A stretch of DNA of 64,000 nucleotides from Fasciolopsis buskii (Eukaryota; Platyhelminthes; Trematoda; Plagiorchiida; Fasciolidae). Positions 38,470 through 48,249 of the stretch are shown piece after piece. The stretch covers positions 402,279-466,278 of the forward strand of contig LUCM01002408.1 in NCBI GenBank assembly GCA_008360955.1, written 5' to 3'. A program made the translations under genes and the position numbers. The notes under the pieces are model-generated. The model worked only from the letters and a program-made list of their open reading frames with translations. It was not told where the DNA came from and ran no database searches. How positions within the stretch are numbered: the first letter of the stretch is position 1; every line of letters begins with the position of its first letter.

Positions 38470-40900
38470 TGTTCCCAACACTTGATTCCCAACCTGTACA
38501 TTGCACACTCCGTTCTTTCATCCAATCCTAGCCATACCACGCTAACATCGTCTAAGCGACGAACATTACTGGCACGCGAACTCGATTTCCGTAATCGTGC
38601 AACGGATCTGAGTATACTGCGGCACTTTGGCAAGATATTAGGTGATCGCCACATGTGCTCCCGACCAGTGCGGGCCATTTGAATCTTGGATAAACTTTTA
38701 TTGCCGTGTTACCGTCCATAGTTAGGCAGCTTCTCGAGTAGATGAGGCGGTCAACAACGGTTAGTTCCACCATATGCCTTGTCAAACTGGGAACTACCGA
38801 CACCCAGTCCTTGAACAACAGGTCACATTTTTAAAATGGGAAGCTCATGTCAGGTGAACCTAGAGCCCTCGACAGTCTGCCTATTGCACGTTCCACAGAT
38901 TCGTTCGAACACACAACATCGTCAAAGCCACCCAGATTATGAAGCTTTTCCCCATTTACCAGTTCGACATCCGCATCCTGAAGACCTCCTAGAGCATCCT
39001 GCCTTGTCACGACGAAATTAGACAAGAAGGAAGAAATAGGCCACCGTCCTAGAACATCGTCTGTTGTTTCGAATGAAATTGATAGCCAACCATATGCCAT
39101 CATACTACCAGACGTATTCGAGCAAGATGCTCGAAGGATTTCCACGAGATTTTCAGGAATATCGTTCTGGTGAAGAGCACTGAATAGTGTTGTTTGGTCC
39201 ACTGACTCGAAGTTATCTTTCAAGTAGAGAAAAAACTACCATTGTTGGGCAAGGGCGTGTGCGGCGCTAATGGTGAGAATCTGGCCGAAGCAATCTCAGC
39301 TTGGGCAAAATCTAGCTTGCCATTTGGGGATGTTACCCTTACGAAACGGTATCAGAAGGCGCAGAATTATCGAAGCTAAGGCATTCGTAACTATCGGAGT
39401 TAAACTAACCCCACTCTGATTTTCACAGTCATTGCACACTCGCCTCTTAAAGATGGGCACAATCGATAACTCATTCCATGATAACAGAAAGCGTTTCTTA
39501 TGCCAGCTACCACGGAGCAAGGAGGTAAATGCTTTCATCAAGGTCTCTCAATCCAGTTTTAAAACAACTGTGGGCAATTCGTCGGGGCCAGCAAACATTT
39601 CGAATTTTTGACTCTGCTTCTAATTCCTTTGGAGGTCAAGTGGCACCTTCAGAAGATTAGCAGTTGTGGTTGTCGGACTGACGGTATTAAGATGAGCCCA
39701 GCTAAATTGATGCTTGAAGTATTCAGCCCAGCAGTCCAATCTTTGCTGCCTGCACAAAATAAGCTCTCCACTTCTATCGCATATTGTTTCATCAATTGAA
39801 TTTCACCGCCCACCGGTGTCGAGTATTAGCTTAAACAATCTTTGACTGTCACCTGAAGCAACTGCTACTTCCATTTCTTCAGCCACATTAACCAACCAGT
39901 TTTCGCGGTCATTCTTAAGGCTTATTTCATCTCTTGTTGCTGTAACTGTCGACGTTAACATGTCGACTTGGAGAGCTAGAGCTTTTGCTCCATTAGACTC
40001 AACAATTACCGAGAAATCCAGTGTCTCTGATGGACAACGGATTTAGGACTGGAAACAAAATCTTCCTGCCAAGTGCATCGCCTGCTTTATTTGATTCCAA
40101 CGCTCATTTACATTACTGCTCGTCGGACTTCTTAGCTAGTCGGATAGTTTTGATTCCCAACTGATACGAACAACCTAATCAGACAGACGTCCCACAGTCT
40201 ATCGGGTTTGTGGCCTGCGACGATGCCTATTAAGCTGAATCGAAAAAGGCATTAAAACTGGTGCATGATCTGATTCTACTTACGTGCACCAGCACTACCT
40301 ACAGTTTTGGACAAAAGAGGCCCCAAAAGGTAGCTAAATGTGATACGGTCTATCCGACACTGACAGCTTGTCGAGTTAGAACAACATTTAGTTTTGCAAC
40401 GTGAACTGTCTCGGAAAATCGTACTGGATAGGAATAAGCGAATGTCTACAAAAAAACCAAGAAAACCTGCCCACTTTATCCGCACGCTGAGCGTTCAAGG
40501 TGCTTCGCCTAAATAAACAAGATTCCGATGCACAAATTTTCCAATTTGCCTATTCAAATCTCCTCCTACCACCACGATATCAGAGCTTTTGCTCCTGCGA
40601 ACGATAGGAGCGAGGGAATCATACAGATTGTCCGTTCGTAAGAGTATGCAGAAATAACAAACTGGCTACACGTAACACGGCTTTCCTATCGAACGCCGAC
40701 AGAATCTTGGAGTCCTAAAGGACTCTTAACCGTGGTTCAGTCGGAAAGGGCCATTTTGCCTTTCTCAGTCGAGATTATTTCATCGCCATATCGATCGGTG
40801 CCTCGAGCCGTGCTGGCAATTGCGGGACGAGATATTAAGGGCATTTAATTCAACAAGATTACTCGCGTTTTGATGGCCCTGTCGGCATCAACAACCAGCG
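38470..40900 (-). mobile_element. degenerate non-LTR retrotransposon (endonuclease and reverse transcriptase)
   Basis: Reading the minus strand from about 40900 down, an AP-endonuclease-like part comes first: a frame-shifted YDSLAPIVRRSKSSDIVVVG, then GGDLNRQIGK, then FVDIRLFLSSTIFRDSSR. RT motifs follow: ELSIVPIFKRRVCNDCENQ, VSLTPIVTNALASIILRLL, FESVDQTTLFSALHQNDIP, the catalytic box as GFDDVVCSNESVE, and DWVSVVPSLT. This order is that of trematode RTE/CR1-like elements; I do not assign a clade. Numerous frameshifts and stops, and GFDD in place of YADD, mark it as dead. The frames at 38831-39223, 39296-39541 and 40276-40485 on the minus strand are its pieces. 5' and 3' ends are approximate. 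Confidence 0.8.
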
Positions 40901-41084
40901 GCTCCATCGTCAGCGCTAAACATGCGCCGTTGGCCGATATTCATGTGACTACGTACTTTAAAGAAACCGAGACTCAGAGGTTGACGAGACTTCAAAAAAT
41001 GTGAACTGGCAGAATAAAAAACCACCTACGAAACTATTTGACAATGAACCATTGCCAGCATCGGGCATGTGTAGAAATTGGACT

Positions 41085-41405
41085 CGTGATTAGTAGGTTG
41101 AGTTTGGTCAGTTACGGTTACGAGCGGATATAAATCACCCGTAAATACGGACTCGTCTTCGACCCAATCTATGCGAATGTGGTCAACAAGAAGATACTAG
41201 AAGAACAGAAACAAATTCAAATTCTATCTGCAACTATGGATTTGTATACCAAGTTGGAATACGTCTCATCCCGTCGCCTTCGTGGAATATCTGGATTTCA
41301 CAACCACTTATCCTCACGGTCCCCATTGTTTGCCTGTCTACGCAGGCCACCGTGAAGCTGTATCGGATTGCACCACGTGACTTGCGCGTAAACTCATCAC
41401 AACAT
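41085..41405 (-). repeat. dispersed repeat R2, second inverted copy
   Basis: Collinear with 25265-25620: GATTAGTAGG, GGTCAACAAGAAGA, GCCTGTCTACGCAGGCC and ACGTGACTTGCGCGTAAACTC occur in the same order. Confidence 0.6.
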
Positions 41406-42515
41406 CATCGTTGGGGGCATTGTGGGCAGGCCGAGGGGGAAAAGAGAGTTAGAAGGGGACAGAAGACAGGTCGAATAAAAGAGGAGGACCTGCCAGTAAT
41501 AACTTGCTTATCGCTACCCCCTCAGTTGGATGTTATGGGTAGCGCGGTCCTGATTAGTCTACGCGACTACAGATGCCAGATGGAATTCTTTTCAGACGTA
41601 TGGCTCATGAGAAATGGTGACTAGGTATTGCTAGGGAATCGAGCCAGTAATCAAGAGAACTATTAGGGTTCCCAATCAAAACCTTTTGCTCTAACCAGAG
41701 CCTGTTCGCCAGGCAGTGGGATGGGATTCAGAGAAAGTCCATCTACTTGGAATAATTATTCTCCCACTCATTCTTTCGACTGAGTTGCAAGCTCGAATCA
41801 TCCTCTAACCTGGAGGATCAGAAGACTACTTCCTGTGTAGCTCGTTGGGTCATGGAGGCGCGAAAGACGTCGCACCGCGTCAATGTGCCGTCTCACTGTG
41901 AATCTAAGATTTATTTGTTGAGTTTGCCTTAGTCACGAATGATTTGTCCCAATTAGGTAAACAGCTACATTTCCACGGAGATTGATGCTTTTTCATGTTA
42001 AGCTGTTGCCACCGGACATGCTTTTTTATTTATTTCACATGTTAATGTTCCCGAACACAACGTTGTCAGATAAATTGATAGTTCATGGAAGTTGGGCTTA
42101 CCATAGGTAATTTTTCTATGTTGACCGATCAACAGAATCCTGTGCCGTTCCAAATGAAGTCAGAATGGATGAAAGCCGCAACCCTATTGATTGAGAAAAC
42201 GATATTTTGTGTACTCCGACTATGGCATAAGGAAATTCTTACCGGCAAAATGTGGTACGGGTCACATTTCCCCTTGCGCCTTGATTCTTATATATCGGAA
42301 AAGCTAGCTACATCCATTGAATCTAAGGCTAACAGACAACACGGTCAATCATCGTCCCGGTTTGAGTCGGAAACTCAGCTTCCACGCCCAGTGTGACAAG
42401 CCTTGCACCTCTGAGCACAGACCATGTGTTGTTTGAACATGGGTCGGATGGCAGGTTGAACGTATAGACGATCCAGATTCTCAAGGTCACGAAACCGATC
42501 TGTTCAGTCGAGTTG

Positions 42516-42573
42516 CCCAGTCTCGAGCGCCTGACTTACACGCTCGATAGCGTATGAGGCGACTGAGACTGGG
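42516..42573. other. imperfect hairpin
   Basis: CCCAGTCTC at 42516-42524 pairs with GAGACTGGG at 42565-42573, and GCGCC/GGCG extends the stem inward. The loop contains a further small palindrome (CGCTCGATAGCG). No adjacent gene explains it. Confidence 0.4.
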
Positions 42574-42969
42574 ACCGTACATGCGCTTGCATAAATCACC
42601 CGTCATATTTCGGGCCACATGCGCAAACGGAATTGTGTCCTTGTGACCCGATTGGTTTTGAGTGAACAGCCGGAGATCAGATTAGGCTGAATAATCCTTC
42701 TGGCATCAGGTTGAATGACTCACGGAAGAGACCCCGATTGATCGCAAGCCTGCGAGCAGCCGAAATAAATCCTTCACCCCCGTATTAGAGTCGAAGTAAA
42801 AATGGTCTGTTTTTCGCGACAAACTCAAAGACGAGTCGGAAATCATTAATAGCTGGATTTTTTCCGACATACAATCTAAATTCCATCCAAATCAACCTAA
42901 CCTTACATGTCAGGACCGAGTGAAATAGGGAGTGTATCGAAAAGTCGATGCGCCATGTATTTGTTTTAA

Positions 42970-43164
42970 TTGTGAATGATAAACTGTTAATAACACAGCG
43001 TTGCTGGTAGAAGTAATGTACCAGTATGTCGACTACCGTGGGCAGTCTTTCTCAAGGCAGTTCTTACAATGATACTTGCCTTAAGAAAGACTACCCACGG
43101 TAGTCGAAAAGTTGGCACATTACATCTAACAACAACACTGTTATTAACATTATATCATTCACAA
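42970..43164. mobile_element. hairpin MITE (foldback element) with arms of about 90 bases
   Basis: The left arm, from TTGTGAATGATAAACTGTTA to TCTTTCTCAAGGCA, is the near-perfect inverse of the right arm, from TGCCTTAAGAAAGACTACCC to ATATCATTCACAA. The spacer is about 16 bases. The central GACTACCGTGGG stem is identical on both sides. There is no coding capacity. This is the form of a miniature inverted-repeat element. A shortened relative lies at 8122-8216. Confidence 0.75.
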
Positions 43165-43694
43165 CTAACCCTACATGGTTCCAAAACCAGTCAAATATCA
43201 AACAAAATGAGCATAAATTTTGGATAAAATTATATATTTTTGAAAATCAGAACTGATTTGACAAATATGGACCACGGACATTCGTAACATGTTTGACACA
43301 TCAAATGCCTCAAATGATGATTACATTTCGGAAATTATACATTGACTAGTTAATTTAGCGACCGACGAATTGGTCACTTTTAATACCAGTTCTGTTTACA
43401 TGGTGTCTGTGGTACTCAATCCAAACTTTGCGAAAGTAAGAATTTAAAGAGGCAACTTTCATCGACCGTAATTGACAAATAAACATTCAAAAATGATTGC
43501 GCAAGAAGTGATCACCAATCAAGATCGATTGAAGAATAATTGTTATTTAGTAATAAAAATTTTAGCTGACGTATCTGTAAAGTCAACCAGAGTCATTAAG
43601 CATGGATTGAATCGTTATTATAAAACGAAAATGTGAAGAATTACACGCCAATCATTATTATTTCAACTGCTTTCGCGATAAACCAAGATATCCC

Positions 43695-44031
43695 TTATTC
43701 ATCGACTGGAGTCTGCCAGACAAGAAAATGCCAATTTTTTAGACGAAATTGAAACGATCGTTCGCGCACGTGCGAGAAGTTCATCCAGAAGGAGCCACGA
43801 ACGACAATGACATGCCAAGCTCTACCAAACTCCCTATCCAAATACACCTTCAAGCCTTGAGCATATTCGGCCGGAGATGCATTTGTACCTTTGCTTCGGA
43901 GCAAACGTCGTGTCTCATTTGTCACTTTGACTTTCATCACTTGTTGCATATCCGCGGCCAGTTCTTCGACATCCGAACCCAGTGAGAATTTGTTCGATTC
44001 CATATGAATTGCACTCTGACGACGAACAAGG
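43695..44031 (-). CDS. dynein-light-chain exon of a TAL-like protein (TAL gene 3, last exon)
   Basis: After the acceptor ATACTCCCTTAG the first base completes a codon, then Leu-Val follows, as in TAL gene 1. It encodes 111 residues to the stop TAA. The DLC domain is clear: KVKVTNETRRLLRSKG, then LKVYLDREFGRAWHVIVVRG, then a strand with FQFRLKNWHFLVWQTP. The open frame continues upstream past the splice site, but that extension is hydrophobic and intron-like. The matching first exon is at 53214-53098, so the gene runs right to left and converges on TAL gene 2. No canonical AATAAA was seen in the 100 bases after the stop. Confidence 0.87.
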
Positions 44032-45246
44032 CTAAGGGAGTATTGGATCGTAAATAAGAATGGTAAAAATCTGGTCAAATTATGATAAAACAGGTATGTT
44101 TTTGCCAAAATTGAACAAGATATTGCTAGGGGCAGCTAAATGTATCAGAATTACAGTAAAGAAATGCATTAACATTATATACTATATTTTTCTCCTAATA
44201 TATCCACCAGGTACGGAATATGTAAGCTTGGAGGATTTTGATCTTACGAGTGAAGATATTTGTACGGTGTACTGAAATTAGCAAAGATAAGTTCGCAGAC
44301 ACTTGCGTTGCGTTTTCAAACTGTTTCTCGCCCACCACCGATAATAGCATTCAGGCAGCATTTTTGAGGGGTCTTTATCATCTTCCAACTCGTTCGACAA
44401 TTCGGCTCGTCCCGTCTCGCAACTTCACGTACAGTAAAGGTCTACATTTGTCTGCACACGAATAACAAACTAGTGATGTGTAATTTTCATGGTTAGTCTA
44501 CCTGATTAGTATTCATTTGTCATTCCGTCACTCATTTTACTACAGAGAATCATAGTTTATGACTACGGTTTTTCCAACTTGAATGTCATGCGTTTTATTT
44601 ATTTAAAGCAAAAACTGGGACTCATTTGGATATATAAAAAGTCGGTTGACTTGTTTTGGTTTGATCGTAAACACCTAATAAATCAAGAAGGGATTCTTGA
44701 CTTCGTGCGCCCGTTTTCCCCAGCCAGACGTCAATTTAGCATGGAAACGGAAAAGTTCGAGGTCCGGAAAGGAGACACTCGTTTAGCATTCGTTGAAAAA
44801 TCTTCTCCCATCCTCGGAATATTATTGAACACGGAGCTCACTATGCTCTTTTCATGAATTGTAAGCAGTGCCTCTCGATCATCTAATTTATTATTGTCTA
44901 AAATGGAAGTACTTCCTCTTTTGTAAAACAGTATGCTCTCTAGTCAAAGATGAACCCATCCCCAAAGATCTTCTTGGTTAAGTTGCGCAAAAATCAACTC
45001 TACCATGCCCGTCCTCGGAGCTGGTGGAATAATGGATGCAAGCTGGGATCCAGTGAGTTGAATTAGACAAAAGCTGGGTAATTGATAGAATATATTCAAT
45101 ATTCGACAGTATATACTATCGCGTAGATGTAGGGAAATCAACGATCTTATGTCCATTAGCATAAGACAATGAAGACATTTGAATTTTTAAAACCTGAGGA
45201 CGGTTTTTCACAAAGCCAGTTTTAATTGTTTATTCATTATTTACAG

Positions 45247-45476
45247 ATAGAAACGGGAATTTGCGTACATCCAGTCCCAAGTTGAATCCGACTATTCTTC
45301 CCGCGAACTTATCAGCTGTGTACAGTCCTTCAGGCGAAAGTGTGGGGCGAACAGTGACAAACGTCCGGACAACAAGTTCACTCTACTGGGCCAAATCACA
45401 GAGAATTCGAAACGTTGGGGCAGATCTCATGGACCTAGACCCGGATTGTATCTATACGACGCAGTCCATTAGTTAA
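45247..45476 (+). CDS. candidate terminal exon inside the TAL gene 3 intron, opposite strand
   Basis: After the acceptor CATTATTTACAG one frame is open for 76 codons to a TAA. The peptide is coding-like: polar, Ser/Thr/Asn-rich, with GRTVTNVRTTSSLYWAKS and a tail LMDLDPDCIYTTQSIS. It resembles a cytoplasmic C-terminal tail, but I recognise no family. The first two bases complete a codon begun in an earlier exon that I did not find. Its own frame upstream is closed by stops, as expected for an intron. Confidence 0.35.
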
Positions 45477-45514
45477 AGATTCCACACTCTTTTTCTTACG
45501 TCATTAAATGACCA

Positions 45515-45890
45515 ACCCGAACCGCCTTGCAACTATTACCTGCCCCGAAGTACGGCGAATGACAAGGCGGAATTTTTGTAGGTATGCGCGAAACACCACG
45601 CAATCAACTTAATCCATTCGTATTCAAGGATTATTCTAAAGGTTGAACCCAGGAGTTATTGAAAGAATTTGTTCACTATATTCTACCGATACCGTAACGA
45701 CAGCGGTGTTCACATAGCCAACTTCTTTGTACATCTACTCTTAACGGCCATATTTTGGAGCCATACGGCAGCACCTACCTTACTGTTGCTGTGTAAACTC
45801 GACCTTCGATTTGAAGCAAGATATCACGCCGATTCCATGGCTGCCTCCAGCGTTCTGTATGCCCAAATCAAGGTCATGCAATATACGATC
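45515..45890 (-). mobile_element. 3' fragment of a non-LTR retrotransposon (C-terminal RT region)
   Basis: The minus strand reads IEGRVYTATV, then VLPYGSKIWPLRVD, then CEHRCRYGIGRI, which matches the 'GRVYxxxVRSVLLYGxETWPLRxxD...FDHRCLRSIARI' region after the RT of trematode RTE/CR1-like elements. Further on, RIPTKIPPCHSPYFGAGN matches the conserved C-terminal end. It contains stops and frameshifts. It probably belongs to the same family as 38470-40900 and lies in the TAL gene 3 intron. Confidence 0.65.
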
Positions 45891-47142
45891 CTCTCGTAAG
45901 TTCAAATCACCCAAGTAAGTAAATTCACTTTCTTCACCGCATTCATCCTTTGCTTTCAGCTAATCCAGTCTTGATAACATTTTACACTTTTAGACCACAT
46001 TGGTTCCGTTTTCTGGTACCATGTTAAATTTGCTGCCAAAGTGGTGCGATTTAACTGAGAATTTGTATGACCTAATTTGGTACTACAATGCTCAATTCGT
46101 GTGTTCGATCAGCATATTTTTAAAATATTTGGAATGTCAAAAGGGAGAGTACAGTAAAAAAAACACGTCAGTGCATCACTCACGCATCTTCTTGACGCAA
46201 TCCGAGAACTTCGCAGAATTTCGCGAGCTTGATTATCCCGGTACTCTCAGCCCCAAAAAGTGTTCTCCATCGCTGTGCGGTTTAGAAATATAAATCACAA
46301 AGTTTTATTACCAAGACACAATGCGTTAAAGATGATGTTTTTGGAAACAAATTCGTCAAAGGAGCAAAACAGACACGTTAGAAATGTCGACTGCCTGTTG
46401 GGAAAGGGTAAAAATTCCCGGAAAATCCAGCGATTCATTTCATTCCGTATGATGTGGGCATTTTAAGTGATCTTACTTGCGTGTCAGTCATGACACATTT
46501 TACCATGTAACAATTCAGCAGACCGTAACTCGACAAGGGACTTGCATATACGTCACTGGGTTTTAAGCGGCCAGGACGGTTGGCTGGAAATGCAGCTAAA
46601 GCAGAGTTTAGCAGATCGAACCATGAAAAGGGTATGGCGTGCAGACTGCTGGCTGTCATAGTAACTATGGCTGATACCTTTGGGAAACTGAGAACAGTGA
46701 GATCAATTATCCCTGTAAACACTATCCATGCACTTCCTTTCTGCAGTAGAAGGTGGGTTTCTAAAGTACACATCAGCATGATTGAATTCTCACTCTCTCA
46801 GTAAACCCATCTGAATCAGATTTGAGCAGATGGCATGCTGGATAGATAGCGTTCTCTAACTATTGATCAACCACGTCAAAATAATCGACTGTAAATTTTG
46901 AGATTGAAAGCCGGTATCACTATCCACCATTCTTTCCATTAAAACAAATGGCAAGTTTTTACTTACTGAAGGTGAGTCATTGCCTGGTATTCAAGTAGAT
47001 AAGCAACTCAATGGACCAAAATCGCGTGGGTATTGAAATCTATGCCGGATAATTTGGAGATGAACAACTGAAATATAGTCCCAAGATTTCGCTTTATTCG
47101 ATCGGTTCCACTTGTGATTGAGTGTCTTTTTAGATTAATTAC

Positions 47143-47196
47143 TCAACAAGGATGAAACGGATGTACAGTGCTTCCATGGTTTCTTAATAGTCATGA
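47143..47196 (+). repeat. SINE-B tail fragment
   Basis: CAACAAGGATGAAAC...ACAGTGCTTCCATGGTTTCTT is the 3' body of SINE-B without its head, just upstream of a fuller copy in the same orientation. Confidence 0.65.
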
Positions 47197-47229
47197 AAGC
47201 CTTCCATCTCATACTACTAACACCTATCA

Positions 47230-47612
47230 AGTAGCCAAGCGCTGTAGGTCATACCCAAATCCTGCGTCGTACTTAGGCTACCTGCAGAGAAGTCATCTGC
47301 GAGTAGGGGTCGATTACTGTGCTCTAGTGATCCGTGGCCGTACAAATCAGTGACGGATAGGTGCAACATCATGTGGTGAAGTTCAGCCAATCGTGCAGAG
47401 CCTGTCCGGTAATGTAATGGCTAAGGCGTTCGACTCAGAATCGCTCGTCCCCGGTTCGCGTCCCAGTTCGGGCGCGGTGGATATGTACTGTTTATGATTC
47501 CTAACAAGTTGGATGAAATAGCTGTACAGTGCTTCCGTGGTTTCTTTATGGTGAGTTGGGCGGTGACATCACATAGTGATTTCGTTCAGAAATGAATTAC
47601 CTTGAATGAGAA
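47230..47612 (+). repeat. SINE-B copy, nearly full length
   Basis: Runs from AGCGCTGTAGGTCATACCCA through GGCTACCTGCAGAGAAGTCA and the tRNA-like head (GGCTAAGGCGTTCGACTCAG, box B CCGGTTCGCGTCCC) to the body end near ACATCACATAGTGATTTCG. Best copy for a plus-strand reference. Confidence 0.8.
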
Positions 47613-47805
47613 GCAAGACGATCGATCAAATGACCACACAAATCAAGTCGATTGTGAACGTGTTTCTAAGAATTGAGAGCCCAGTCAACAACAGACAAAC
47701 TCGAAGTTTAGCTATCACAAGGCAACTGGAACTGACTTTCGTTTAAAATCGTCTCATCAGGTTAGTGTGAGTAACTTGACTGATGTCTCATCTTCTTGTT
47801 CAGAC

Positions 47806-48247
47806 TTAACATTCTCCAGAGCACAGCGTGAATTTGCAAATATGATAAATACTGTAGAAGATAACATTCACCCTTCAGCCTCCACAGTATAACGTACAAA
47901 AAACCACCTAAACCATACTGTGTTCTTCTTCCCCGCCCTTCCTGTGCTCTGGGTAAGAAATCTGACAGCTTGCACCGCTCTACTATGATACTCGTCAAAG
48001 TGGCTACTTCCAAGGTTGGGAACAAATCACCGCTGTGAAAGTTCTATCGGTGGAAGAAGAGATGTCCTTTCCACAGCTACACGGGGAAGGAGCAAATTCA
48101 TGCGGATACTTTCATCTTCGTAAAGATGAAAACATTCAGGAACATATCTATAGGCGACATTCTCAAGCTCGTTTGAACTGCTTAGTTCCACCAGTTTGGC
48201 TATTACTTCATTGGAACTCGCCCCGCCCCGCTCGATGTGCATGGTTT
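47806..48247 (-). CDS. candidate small gene with micro-introns, unknown function
   Basis: Three exons with compatible phases: 48247-48031, 47982-47908 and 47851-47806, separated by introns of 48 and 56 bases (GTGATT...CATAG and GTGGTT...CTACAG). Acceptor CCTCATCAG precedes the first. The joined peptide has about 111 residues; segments include SSNEVIAKLVELSSSNELEN, YRYVPECFHLYEDES and RAVQAVRFLTQSTGRAGKK, and it ends at a TAA. The first exon starts mid-codon, so at least one upstream exon is missing. Such tiny introns are known from flatworm genes. Phase agreement over two introns is in favour; the lack of a recognised domain is against. It lies in the TAL gene 3 intron on the same strand. Confidence 0.38.
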
Positions 48248-48249
48248 CT

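Noticed and set aside
44944..45162. Minus-strand peptide resembling an EF-hand (GHGRVDF or RTGMVEL readings)
   Set aside because: Two different frames look equally EF-hand-like, and exon length and phase do not fit the missing TAL gene 3 exon.
46435..46804. 114-codon minus frame and 74-codon plus frame
   Set aside because: Both look partly coding, but no splice sites or family resemblance favour either.
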